From Agromyces terreus (GTDB lineage: Bacteria > Actinomycetota > Actinomycetes > Actinomycetales > Microbacteriaceae), in NCBI RefSeq assembly GCF_009749465.1, contig NZ_WBIS01000003.1:124001-188000 (forward strand): DNA of 64,000 nt, read 5' to 3'. The stretch's first letter is position 1, and each line of letters opens with the position of its first letter. This document shows, piece after piece, positions 24,013-32,339 of this stretch. Under the pieces are notes generated by a model. That model saw only the letters and a program-made list of their open reading frames with translations. It did not search any database and was not told where the DNA came from. The position numbers were made by a program, and so were the translations under genes.

Positions 24013-24582
24013 CACCCGCTCGAGGAACGCGAGCACGCGCTGCATGAGCAGTCGCGTCGCGTCGGCGTCGTAGCTCGGCAGGCTCGAGTCGGCGAAGTAG
24101 TGCTGGTCGCCCGGGTACAGGAAGAGTTCGGCGTCTTCGGCCAGATCGACGAGCTCGCGGGCGGCATCGACGTCGCCCTCGTCCATGAAGATGGGGTCGT
24201 GGTCGGCGCCGTGCACCTGCACCGGCACCCCCTCGGGCCAGACGCCGAACTCGGCGACGGGCACGCAGGAATAGAACAACAGCGCACCCTTCGCGCCGGA
24301 TCTCGTCTGCGCGAGCATCTGCGCGGGCAGCACGCCGAGCGAGAAGCCCGCGTAGACGAGGCCCTCGGGCAGCTCGGCGGCGGCGCGCTCGCCACGCGCC
24401 ATGATCTCGCCCCAGCCCGTCTCGCGCGCGTAGCCCACGCCTTCGTCGATCGTGGCGAACGTGCGGCCCTCGAACAGATCGGGGGTGTGCACCGTGTGCC
24501 CCGCCGCACGGAGCTCGTCGGCGAACGCCTCGAGGCCCGCGTTCGGGCCGAGCGCGTGGTGGAACAGCAGGACGTCGGACAT
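24007..24582 (-). CDS. Dienelactone-hydrolase-family protein
   Basis: A 191-residue alpha/beta hydrolase of the dienelactone-hydrolase type. VLLFHHALG is the oxyanion strand, GFSLGV replaces the Cys nucleophile of classical dienelactone hydrolases with Ser, FMDEGDVDAA holds the likely Asp, and YPGDQHYF holds the His. Substrate is unknown. The start at 24582 has GGAGGGAG upstream; an ATG seven codons earlier overlaps that site and is unlikely. Confidence 0.87.
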   Translation of the reverse strand: MSDVLLFHHALGPNAGLEAFADELRAAGHTVHTPDLFEGRTFATIDEGVGYARETGWGEIMARGERAAAELPEGLVYAGFSLGVLPAQMLAQTRSGAKGALLFYSCVPVAEFGVWPEGVPVQVHGADHDPIFMDEGDVDAARELVDLAEDAELFLYPGDQHYFADSSLPSYDADATRLLMQRVLAFLERVG

Positions 24583-24701
24583 GGTGTCTCCCTCCGGATG
24601 CACCGCACGTTACCCGCTGCCGCCGACATCGTCACGGCGCGGGCGTGCGCGGGCGTGCGCATCGACCCAGCGACACCGGCCCGCATCGGCCAGATCGGGC
24701 G

Positions 24702-24707
24702 CACAAT
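24702..24707 (+). promoter_or_regulatory. -10 box of a leaderless-type start
   Basis: CACAAT ends six bases before the ATG at 24714, with no ribosome-binding site. Confidence 0.4.
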
Positions 24708-24713
24708 GGGCTC

Positions 24714-25064
24714 ATGGTCGAGATCTCCGATGACGAGTTCGAACGCATGGTGGCCGACGTGTTCGACGAGCTGCCCGACGAGATGGTGCGCGGCCTCGAG
24801 AACGTCGCGATCCTCACTGCCGATCAGCCGGCCGGCGAGCGTCCGCGGCTCTACGGACTGTACAGCGGGCGTCCGCTGAAGACCCGCGGGGTGTACGGCT
24901 ACGGCGAGCTGCCCGACCGCATCACCCTGTTCCGCAACACGATGCAGGAGCACAGCGCCGACCTCGACGCGCTGCGCGCCCGCGTGCGCATCACGCTCGT
25001 GCACGAGATCGGCCACTACTTCGGGCTCGACGACCAGCGGCTGGGGGAGCTGGGCTGGGCGTAG
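24714..25064 (+). CDS. Zincin-like metallopeptidase-family protein
   Basis: A 116-residue member of the small zincin-like family. The metal site HEIGHYFGLDD begins at H97 and fits HExxHxxGxxD, with the third ligand Asp as in minimal zincins. VADVFDELPDEMVRGLENVAI is the conserved N-terminal part. Peptidase activity of the family is presumed rather than shown. The start follows CACAAT by six bases. Its last 49 bases overlap the convergent EamA-transporter gene. Confidence 0.88.
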   Translation: MVEISDDEFERMVADVFDELPDEMVRGLENVAILTADQPAGERPRLYGLYSGRPLKTRGVYGYGELPDRITLFRNTMQEHSADLDALRARVRITLVHEIGHYFGLDDQRLGELGWA

Positions 25065-25975
25065 ACGGGGTCGGTGGTCGCCGTGCCGGTCACCGCCCGA
25101 CGAGAACGTCGTCGCGTCGCATTCGCGACCAGCACGCCCGCCACGAGCAGCACGCCGCCGAGCACCTCCCAGGCGTTCGGTACCTGCCCGAGCAGGAGGG
25201 CCGCGGAGATCATCGCGACGACGGGCGCGAGGAGCGGCCACGGCACCACGGCCGCCGAGCGGTTGCGGGCGAGCAGCCCGTTGAAGATCGCGTAGCCGAT
25301 GAGGGTGCAGAGCACCGCGGTGTAGAGCGTCGACACGAAGGGGCGCCAGTCGAACGCGGCGATGCCGGCGGCGATCGCGTCGGGGCCCTCGACGATCGCC
25401 GAGAGGCCGAGCGCGGGCAACGGCACCACGAGCGACGCCCACACGGTGAGCGACAGCGCGCCGAATCGTTTCGCCGGCGCGACCGGCCCGGCCTTGCGCG
25501 AGATCACGTTGCCGATCGCCCACGAGAGCGCGGCGAGCAGGCACAGCGCGACGGCGAGCGCGGGGGCGTCGCCGCCGCGACCGAGCGCGACGATGCCGAG
25601 CCCGACGGTGCCGATCGCGATGCCCGCGACCTGCAGGCGGGTCGGCCTCTCGTGCAGGGCGAAGGCGGCGACCACGATGGTGAGCACCGCCTGCGCCTGC
25701 AGCAGCAGGGCGGCGATGCCGGGTTGGAGGCCGAGCGCCATCGAGGTGTACAGCAGGCCGAACTGGCCGAGGCTCATGAACAGGCCCACGCCGACGATGG
25801 TCTTCCAGTTCGCGAGGGGGCGCGGCACGAACAGTGCGGCGAGGGCGACGACCCCGAAGCGCACGGCGACGAAGAACAGCGGCGGGATGCCGTGCATGCC
25901 CCAGTCGATCACGACGAAGTTGAAGCCCCACAGGGTTGCCACCAGGGCGGCCAGAAGCATGTCGCGTCTCGTCAT
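25016..25975 (-). CDS. EamA/DMT-family metabolite exporter
   Basis: A 319-residue transporter with ten predicted membrane helices in two EamA repeats (LLAALVATLWGFNFVVIDWGM opens the first, LLAALSWAIGNVISRKAG the second). It resembles the RhaT/YdcZ-like O-acetylserine or amino-acid exporters of this superfamily. It is divergent from a LysR gene 72 bases away, a classic arrangement in which LysR controls the exporter. The C-terminal tail is rich in Ser and Thr and overlaps the convergent metallopeptidase gene. Confidence 0.88.
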   Translation of the reverse strand: MTRRDMLLAALVATLWGFNFVVIDWGMHGIPPLFFVAVRFGVVALAALFVPRPLANWKTIVGVGLFMSLGQFGLLYTSMALGLQPGIAALLLQAQAVLTIVVAAFALHERPTRLQVAGIAIGTVGLGIVALGRGGDAPALAVALCLLAALSWAIGNVISRKAGPVAPAKRFGALSLTVWASLVVPLPALGLSAIVEGPDAIAAGIAAFDWRPFVSTLYTAVLCTLIGYAIFNGLLARNRSAAVVPWPLLAPVVAMISAALLLGQVPNAWEVLGGVLLVAGVLVANATRRRSRRAVTGTATTDPVYAQPSSPSRWSSSPK

Positions 25976-26035
25976 GGATCAAGGTTCGCGCGCGGCATCC
26001 GGAAATACCAGCGATCATTTCTGCTCCTGATTCGG

Positions 26036-26041
26036 TAGCAT
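26036..26041 (+). promoter_or_regulatory. -10 box of a leaderless-type start
   Basis: TAGCAT ends six bases before the ATG at 26048. The 72-base gap to the divergent exporter start must also hold the operator for the LysR protein, which I cannot place. Confidence 0.5.
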
Positions 26042-26047
26042 CACTGC

Positions 26048-26998
26048 ATGATCGATCTCGAAGCGGTGGTCGCGCTGCGGGCGGTGGCCACGAGCGGCAG
26101 CGTCGCGGCGGCGGCCGACGCCCTGGGGTTCACACCGTCGGCCGTGTCGCAGCAGATCAAGCGGCTCGAGCGCGGCACCCGGGTCGCGCTGCTCGAGCGG
26201 GCCGGCCGCGGTGTGGTGCTGACGGATGCCGGCCGCCACCTCGTGACCTCGTCGGCCACGGTGCTCGCCGATCTCGAGCGACTCGAGGCCGACCTGCATC
26301 TCGCGGGCGGCGCGCAGGGGGCGGATGCCGCGGCGGGCCGCCGCATCTCGGGGGAGGTGCGCATCGGCGCGTTCTCGTCGGCGGTGCGCGGCATGCTCAC
26401 CGGCGTGCTCGCGAGCCTGCGCGACGAGCACCCCGACCTGCGGGTGCCCCTGCGCGAGAGCGAGCCGTGGGAGAGCGTCGCGCTCGTGGCATCCGGTCAG
26501 CGCGATCTCGGCATCGTGCACCGCTGGGGCGGGCTCGCGCTCGCGATGCCCGACCACCTGATCGAGACGCCCCTGTTCACGGATGTCGCCGATGTCATCC
26601 TGCGCCGCGACCATCCGCTGGCCGGCCGGCCCGAGCTGACCCCGCACGACCTCGCCGCCGAGCCGTGGATCGCGACGTTCGACTCGACCATCTGCCGCCA
26701 ATGGCTGCGGCGCCTCTTCGACGGCGTCTCGAACGCGCCGCGCATCGTGCACGAGTCGATGGAGTTCGAGAACCACCTCGAACTCGCGCGCGCGGGCCTC
26801 GGCATCGCGCTCGTGCCGCGCCTCGGCCGCCCGCCGCTGCACCCCGATCTCGTGGCCGTGCCCACCGTTCGCCCCGCGTCGACCCGCGACATCTCGGCCG
26901 TGCACCGGCGCAGTCAGGCCGACTCGCCCGCGTTGCAGGCCGTGCTCGATGCGGTGCGGGATGCCGCGGGGTCGCTCAGCGAGGCCGGGGGGACCTGA
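26048..26998 (+). CDS. LysR-family transcriptional regulator
   Basis: A 316-residue LysR regulator. The N-terminal HTH includes RAVATSGSVAAAADALGFTPSAVSQQIKRLE, and the effector-binding domain runs from about residue 95 (GEVRIGAFSSAVRGMLTGVL). The binding pocket ligand is unknown. It is divergently placed from the EamA exporter, which it probably regulates. The start is leaderless-type. Confidence 0.92.
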   Translation: MIDLEAVVALRAVATSGSVAAAADALGFTPSAVSQQIKRLERGTRVALLERAGRGVVLTDAGRHLVTSSATVLADLERLEADLHLAGGAQGADAAAGRRISGEVRIGAFSSAVRGMLTGVLASLRDEHPDLRVPLRESEPWESVALVASGQRDLGIVHRWGGLALAMPDHLIETPLFTDVADVILRRDHPLAGRPELTPHDLAAEPWIATFDSTICRQWLRRLFDGVSNAPRIVHESMEFENHLELARAGLGIALVPRLGRPPLHPDLVAVPTVRPASTRDISAVHRRSQADSPALQAVLDAVRDAAGSLSEAGGT

Positions 26999-27016
26999 GC
27001 GGCAGGAGCCGCACCC

Positions 27017-27112
27017 TCAATCGGCGAGCAGCTCGCGCATCTCGTCGATCTCGGCGGTCTGCGCGCGCATCATCTGATCGGCGTCGCGGGCCGCTGGGCT
27101 CACCGAGGGCAT
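27017..27112 (-). pseudogene. Possible C-terminal remnant of a DUF305 protein
   Basis: A 31-codon frame, too short to be a gene on its own, ends in AQTAEIDEMRELLAD, which resembles the conserved C terminus of DUF305 proteins. The histidine-rich body of that family is absent upstream, where sequence passes into the ROK-gene promoter. It may be the stump left when the 27-34 kb catabolic cluster was inserted. The match is short and therefore uncertain. Confidence 0.35.
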
Positions 27113-27141
27113 GATCGTGCTTCGAAATTTCGTCGCGAGGG

Positions 27142-27170
27142 TTGACAGCCGGCGTCGTCCTGATTAGTTT
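27142..27170 (+). promoter_or_regulatory. Sigma-70-type promoter of the ROK gene
   Basis: TTGACA (27142-27147) and TAGTTT (27165-27170) are 17 bases apart, directly before the ATG at 27177. The AT-rich stretch from TTAGTTTTCC across the start codon to AAATAAAAG is an imperfect dyad that could be the operator for the ROK protein, but that is uncertain. Confidence 0.6.
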
Positions 27171-27176
27171 TCCAAC

Positions 27177-28409
27177 ATGGTAAATAAAAGCCTCGCTGGC
27201 GCGGCTAGCCTCGGGAGCATCGCGGTTCGCTCGCACAACCGTCGTGTCCTCCTGCAGCTGCTGCGGACCAACGGCGCCCGGTCACGGCGGCAACTCGCCG
27301 AGGCATCCGGGCTTAGCTCCGCAGCGGTGACCAACGTCGCCGCCGAGCTCCTCGAGGCCGGGCTCATCACCGAGGTGGCCCCCGAGAACCGTGGCACGCA
27401 GCTCGGCCGCCCGACCACGCGACTGCAGCTCACCCCCGCAGAGCACTTCGTGCTCGCGGTGCAGATCGGTGCCGGCGTCCTGCAGGTCGGCGTCGTCGAC
27501 CTCACGTCGCACGTCGTCGGCTCCGAACTCACCGACTTCGCGCTTCCCGCGACGCCGGAAGCCGTCATGGGCCTCGCCGTCGTCATGCTGCGCCGGGTCA
27601 TGGGCTCCGCCGGTGTCGGCATGCACCAGGTCGTGGGGCTCGGCGTGGGCGCCGCGGGCCTCGTCGACCAAGAACAGCGCATCAACCTCAACTCGCAGAA
27701 CCTCGGCTGGGCCGACGTTGCGATGGCCGACTACTTCGAACGCGAACTCGGCGTCGACGTGCTCGTCGACCACAACGTTCGGGCGATGGCCGCGGGCGAA
27801 GCGCAGTACGGCGTGGGTCGCGGGCTCGAGAGTCTCGTCTTCGTCTACGTGCGAACGGGCATCGGCGCCGGCCTCATCCTCGGCGGTCGCGAGTACCGCG
27901 GCGGCACGCACGGTGCCGCCGAGATCGGGCATATGCGCGTCGAACCCCAGGGGCGCGAGTGCAACTGCGGCGGCATCGGATGCTTCGAGACCGTGTTGAG
28001 CGACCGGGTGATCCCAGCTCGCATGGTCGAGGAAGGGCTTCTCGTGAAGCTCCCCGAACCCAACGACCGCACCTGGCCGGCAGCGCTCGTCGCCGCTGTG
28101 CAGCGCGACGAGCCCCGTGCCATCGCGCTTCGCGACGAGATCGTGCAGTACACGGCGAGTTCCCTGCTGAACATCATCAATCTGCTGAACCCGCAGGTCA
28201 TCGTGCTCGGCGGGCTGTTGCACGACCTCGCCCCGATCATCCTCGACGATCTGCGGTCGAGCATCCCCCCGCAGGTCCTTCCGCGACTTCGTGACTCCAT
28301 CCGCATCGAGCCGGCGAGCTTCGGCACCGAGGCCGGCATGATCGGCGCCGCGACCGTCGCGCTCGACCGATTCGTCTTCGGCGAACACGTGCTCCAGACG
28401 ACTCGCTAG
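27177..28409 (+). CDS. ROK-family transcriptional regulator
   Basis: A 410-residue ROK repressor of the NagC/XylR type. The N-terminal winged helix includes [27 protein letters not shown]. The sugar-kinase-like ROK domain has [12 protein letters not shown] and the zinc motif [13 protein letters not shown] with three cysteines. Such regulators bind a sugar or sugar phosphate. It heads the cluster of transporter, oxidoreductase and sulfatase genes and probably controls it. A TTGACA-type promoter lies just upstream. Confidence 0.9.
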   Translation: MVNKSLAGAASLGSIAVRSHNRRVLLQLLRTNGARSRRQLAEASGLSSAAVTNVAAELLEAGLITEVAPENRGTQLGRPTTRLQLTPAEHFVLAVQIGAGVLQVGVVDLTSHVVGSELTDFALPATPEAVMGLAVVMLRRVMGSAGVGMHQVVGLGVGAAGLVDQEQRINLNSQNLGWADVAMADYFERELGVDVLVDHNVRAMAAGEAQYGVGRGLESLVFVYVRTGIGAGLILGGREYRGGTHGAAEIGHMRVEPQGRECNCGGIGCFETVLSDRVIPARMVEEGLLVKLPEPNDRTWPAALVAAVQRDEPRAIALRDEIVQYTASSLLNIINLLNPQVIVLGGLLHDLAPIILDDLRSSIPPQVLPRLRDSIRIEPASFGTEAGMIGAATVALDRFVFGEHVLQTTR

Positions 28410-28485
28410 CCGCACCCGACCAGCTCGACGACAGACCAGACCAACCGCAAATCCGCACTCACATCGCAACGAAGGGATCGTGTTC

Positions 28486-29331
28486 GTGACTGACATCAAG
28501 GCGCAGATGGAGGCGGTGTCGATCTCCGACGGCTCCCGCGCCCCGGGCGCCGCGCGACCCAAGTCCCAAGGCAAGCGCGGCAGGGACAAGCCGCTGACCT
28601 GGCTCTACGTCACCACGCTCGTGCTCGGCATCGCCATCTGGTGGCTCGGTGCGCTGCTCGGGAACAACGTGCTGGCACCCACCCCGCCGCAGGTCGTCGA
28701 GAGCTTCATCGAGGGCTTCTCCGACGGATCGCTGCTCATGAACACCTGGGCGAGCGTGCAGCGCGTGCTCATCGGCTTCGTGCTCGGCGTCGCGGTCGCG
28801 ATCCCGGCCGGTTTCCTCATGGGCTGGTACCGCTGGGCTCGCGGCCTGCTGGAGCCGTGGGTGCAGTTCTTCCGCACGGTTCCGCCGCTCGCGCTGATCC
28901 CGCTCGTCATCGTGTTCCTCGGCATCGGCGAGCCGGCGAAGATCTTCGTCATCTTCCTCGCGGCCTTCCTCTCGTCGGTGCTCGCCACCTTCCAGGGTGT
29001 TCGCAACGTCGACGTCACGCTGATCAACGCCGCACGAGTACTGGGTGCAGGTGATGGAACGATCTTCGTGAAGGTCGTGATCCCCGCGTCGCTGCCGTTC
29101 ATCTTCGTCGGCACCCGCGTCGCGCTCGGTGCCGCATGGGCGACCGTGGTCGCCTCCGAGCTCATCGCCGCCGCCTTCGGGCTCGGACGCATGATGCAGT
29201 CGGCATCGCAGTTCCTCGACACCCCGCGCATCGTCGTGGGCATCATCATGATCGGTCTGCTCGGGTTCGTCATGGACCGACTCCTGCTGCTGCTCGAACG
29301 CAAACTCACCGGATGGCAGGAGACCCGCTGA
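28486..29331 (+). CDS. ABC transporter permease, nitrate/sulfonate/taurine type
   Basis: A 281-residue permease of the SsuC/TauC family with six predicted membrane helices. The EAA loop is visible in [44 protein letters not shown] is a family signature. The GTG at 28486 is preferred because GAAGGGA lies eight bases upstream; a GTG at 28480 is too close. Its stop overlaps the ATPase start by one base. Together with the next two genes it makes a full importer for a sulfonate-like or related small anion. Confidence 0.9.
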   Translation: MTDIKAQMEAVSISDGSRAPGAARPKSQGKRGRDKPLTWLYVTTLVLGIAIWWLGALLGNNVLAPTPPQVVESFIEGFSDGSLLMNTWASVQRVLIGFVLGVAVAIPAGFLMGWYRWARGLLEPWVQFFRTVPPLALIPLVIVFLGIGEPAKIFVIFLAAFLSSVLATFQGVRNVDVTLINAARVLGAGDGTIFVKVVIPASLPFIFVGTRVALGAAWATVVASELIAAAFGLGRMMQSASQFLDTPRIVVGIIMIGLLGFVMDRLLLLLERKLTGWQETR

Positions 29332-30107
29332 TGAACTCGATGATCTCCGTACGAGGCGTCTCCAAGCACTACGAAACCGCGCGCGGTCTCGTCAGAAGCC
29401 TCGAGAACGTCAGCCTCGAGGTCGAACAGGGGGAGTTCATCACCCTCGTCGGCCCCAGCGGCTGCGGCAAGAGCACGATGCTCAACCTCATGGCCGGTCT
29501 GCTCGAACCCACGAGCGGCGAAGTGCTGGTCGACGGCAAGGTCGTCACCGGCCCGGGCCCCGACCGCGGCGTCATCTTCCAGCAGTACGCGCTCTTCCCC
29601 TGGCTCACCGCGCTTCAGAACGTCGAGTTCGGCCTGCGTCTGCAGCACATGAAGAAGACCGAGCGCCGGGAGTTGGCGCAGCACTATCTGGACCTCGTGG
29701 GTCTCGGCGAGTTCGCTCACGCGCTGCCGAAGGAACTCTCCGGCGGTATGAAGCAGCGGTGCGCCATCGCACGTGCGTACGCGGTGCAGCCGTCGACCCT
29801 GCTGATGGACGAACCGTTCGGCGCCCTCGATGCGCTCACCCGCGTCAATATGCAGGAGAACCTGCTCGAGACCTGGCAGCAGGAGCGCCGCACCGCGGTG
29901 TTCATCACGCACGACGTCGATGAGGCGGTCTTCCTTGCGACGCGCGTCGTGGTGATGAGCCCTCGACCCGGACGGATCTCGGAGATCATCGACGTCCCGC
30001 TGGCCTACCCCCGTACCGAGGAGATGCGTCTCTCTCCGGAGTTCGCCGAGCTTCGCGCCCGTGTCTGGCGTGGAGTGCACCACCACGCCGAAGAAGACGC
30101 GGCCTGA
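29331..30107 (+). CDS. ABC transporter ATP-binding protein, nitrate/sulfonate/taurine type
   Basis: A 258-residue ABC ATPase of the SsuB/TauB type. Walker A is GPSGCGKST at residues 41-49, the Q-loop is in IFQQYALFPWLTALQNV, the signature is LSGGMKQR near 138, Walker B is LLMDEPFGALD near 160, and the switch histidine is in FITHDVDEA. It energises the adjacent permease. The start overlaps the permease stop by one base. Confidence 0.92.
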   Translation: MNSMISVRGVSKHYETARGLVRSLENVSLEVEQGEFITLVGPSGCGKSTMLNLMAGLLEPTSGEVLVDGKVVTGPGPDRGVIFQQYALFPWLTALQNVEFGLRLQHMKKTERRELAQHYLDLVGLGEFAHALPKELSGGMKQRCAIARAYAVQPSTLLMDEPFGALDALTRVNMQENLLETWQQERRTAVFITHDVDEAVFLATRVVVMSPRPGRISEIIDVPLAYPRTEEMRLSPEFAELRARVWRGVHHHAEEDAA

Positions 30108-30187
30108 TCGAGGCGTTCACGCCTCAGGACACCGCCCACCCGCTCCACACCACCGAGAAATCCGATCAGAACAGTAAGGACCCAACG

Positions 30188-31231
30188 ATGCGTTCCCTCC
30201 ACAGCCGCGGCATCATCGCCGCAACGGCGGCGGCAGCCGCACTCTCCCTCACCCTCGCCGGCTGCTCTTCGAGCGGCTCGACGGGCACCGACTCGGATGC
30301 CTCCGAAGCCCCACGTGAGACCGTCTCGCTCAACGTCGGCTACATCGACACCAGCATCAACGGTGTCGGCGTCATCGCCCCGGCGAACGAGCTCGGACTC
30401 TGGGAGAAGTACGGCATCGACGTCACGCTCATCCCGTTCACGAACGGCCCGACGCAGATCCAGGCCATGCAGGCCGGCCAGATCGACGTCGGCTACATCG
30501 GCGGCGGCGCGATCTGGATGCCCGCTTCGGGGCAGGCGACGGTCATCGCTCCGAGCGAGGAGTCGCAGGGCGACGTCGTACTGGCTCGCGCCGGCAGCGG
30601 CGTCGAAGAGCCCGCCGACCTCAAGGGCCAGAAGGTCGGCGTTCCCGAGGGCGGATCCGGCGAGATGATCCTCGCCCTGGCGCTGCTCAGCGCCGGTCTC
30701 ACCATGGACGACGTCGAGAAGGTCGTGCTCGATCCGCCGAGCATCGTCAGCGCCTACGTCGGCGACCAGATCGACGTGGCCGCCATCTTCTCGCCGCTCA
30801 GCGCGCAGATCATGGACAGCGTGCCCGACACCGTCACCGTCGCGCAGAACACGGACTTCCCCGACACGTCGTTCCTCGGCGCGTGGGTCGCGTCGAACGA
30901 GGCCGTCACCGACAAGGCCGACGCCGTGGAGCGCTTCCTCGAGGTCTACGCCGAGGTCAACGACTACCGCATCGAGAACACCGACCAGGTCGTCGAATGG
31001 TCGTCGACGGCGTCCGGTGCCCCGGCCGACCAGCTCGCGCAGCAGGCCGAGGTCTCGAAGTGGACTCCGTCCGACGAGATCCTCGCGAACAACGAGGACG
31101 GCACGACCTTCGACCAGTTCGAGTCGCTCGAGGAGGTCTTCGTCGAGACGGGCCGCATGGATGCCGTCAACGACCCGTCGACGTTCGTGAACGTCGACCT
31201 GTTCGCTCAGGCCATGGCAGCCCGTTCATGA
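30188..31231 (+). CDS. ABC transporter substrate-binding lipoprotein, NMT1/sulfonate type
   Basis: A 347-residue binding lipoprotein. The signal peptide ends in the lipobox LAGC at about residues 22-25. The mature part has NVGYIDTSINGVGVIAPANELGLWEKYGIDV and QAMQAGQIDVGYIGGG, typical of the NMT1/SsuA/TauA family that binds sulfonates, nitrate or thiamine precursors. AAGG-type spacing precedes the ATG. Its stop overlaps the oxidoreductase start by four bases, which ties uptake to the oxidoreductase and sulfatase. Confidence 0.9.
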   Translation: MRSLHSRGIIAATAAAAALSLTLAGCSSSGSTGTDSDASEAPRETVSLNVGYIDTSINGVGVIAPANELGLWEKYGIDVTLIPFTNGPTQIQAMQAGQIDVGYIGGGAIWMPASGQATVIAPSEESQGDVVLARAGSGVEEPADLKGQKVGVPEGGSGEMILALALLSAGLTMDDVEKVVLDPPSIVSAYVGDQIDVAAIFSPLSAQIMDSVPDTVTVAQNTDFPDTSFLGAWVASNEAVTDKADAVERFLEVYAEVNDYRIENTDQVVEWSSTASGAPADQLAQQAEVSKWTPSDEILANNEDGTTFDQFESLEEVFVETGRMDAVNDPSTFVNVDLFAQAMAARS

Positions 31232-32328
31232 CCTACGAGAACGCTGCGCCGCCGGTGCGGCTCGGGATCGTCGGTGCGGGATTCGTCGCAGATTTCTATC
31301 TGCAGGCGCTCCAGCAGGTTCGCGACCACACGGTGACCGTGATCTCGGCCCGCACCCTCGATCGGGGCCGGGCGCTGGCGGATCGCTACGGCATCCCGTC
31401 GGTGGTCGACTCCACCGAGGAGCTCGTGAACCGCGACGACGTCGACATCGTCGTCGTCGCGGTACCGCACGACGTGCACGTCGGCGTCGTGCAGGCAGCC
31501 GCTGCCGCCGGCAAGGCGGTGATCTGCACCAAGCCGCTCGGCCGCAACAGCGCCGAGGCGGCTCAGTGCCTCGCCGCCGTCACCGAAGCAGGCGTCTGGC
31601 ACGGGTACGCCGAAACCGCAGTGTTCTCGTCAGCGGTGGCTCGGGCCAAGCAGTTGGTCGACTCGGGGGCGGTCGGCCGCGTGCTCACGGTTCGTGCCCG
31701 CGAAGCCCATGGCAGTCCGCACGTGCACGCGCGTTCGAAGGAACGCATGGGCGGGGGACCGCTGCGCGGTCTCGGATGCCACGGCGTCGCCGTCGGCCGG
31801 TTCTTCCTCGAGGGTGCGACCCCGGTCGAGGCCTTCGCCTGGGGTGCCCGACTCGATCGCGACGACGTCGAGGTCGAGGACAACGCCGTGATGCTCGTTC
31901 GTTTCGACGACGGGCGCATGGCGCAGGTCGAAGCCGGCTGGACGCATGTTCCGGGTCTCGACGTGCGACGCGAGATCCACGGTTCCGCAGGTTGGCTGGG
32001 CGTCGACGAGACCGGTGCTGCCGGGCTCGCCGCGTTCGCCGGTGTCGACAGCGGCTACGTCATGGAGAAGGCCGGTTCGACGAGCGGATGGCTGCGGCCG
32101 GTGCTCGATGAACCGCGAGCGTACGGCTATCACGGCCAGTTCGATCACTTCATCGCGAGGTACCGCGCCGGCGAGATGCCCATCCAGACCCTCGCCGACG
32201 GCGTGATCGACAACGCCGTCATCGACGCGGGGTATCGCTCCATGGAATCGGGAGTGTGGGAGTCGATCGACCTCAGCGCACTCACCGCATCCGACTCAGC
32301 AGAAACCGCGGGCGCAGCCCGCGAATGA
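31228..32328 (+). CDS. Gfo/Idh/MocA-family oxidoreductase
   Basis: A 366-residue NAD(P)-dependent oxidoreductase. The Rossmann motif is VGAGFVADFYLQAL near residue 15, and the family EKP-type motif appears as ICTKPLGRNSAEA with Thr in place of Glu before Lys-Pro. GCHGVAVGRFFLEG carries the catalytic-site histidine. Members oxidise sugars, inositols or their derivatives. The start overlaps the binding-protein stop by four bases. In this cluster it may oxidise the imported sulfated or sulfonated sugar. Confidence 0.88.
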   Translation: MTYENAAPPVRLGIVGAGFVADFYLQALQQVRDHTVTVISARTLDRGRALADRYGIPSVVDSTEELVNRDDVDIVVVAVPHDVHVGVVQAAAAAGKAVICTKPLGRNSAEAAQCLAAVTEAGVWHGYAETAVFSSAVARAKQLVDSGAVGRVLTVRAREAHGSPHVHARSKERMGGGPLRGLGCHGVAVGRFFLEGATPVEAFAWGARLDRDDVEVEDNAVMLVRFDDGRMAQVEAGWTHVPGLDVRREIHGSAGWLGVDETGAAGLAAFAGVDSGYVMEKAGSTSGWLRPVLDEPRAYGYHGQFDHFIARYRAGEMPIQTLADGVIDNAVIDAGYRSMESGVWESIDLSALTASDSAETAGAARE

Positions 32329-32339
32329 AAGGCAGTACT

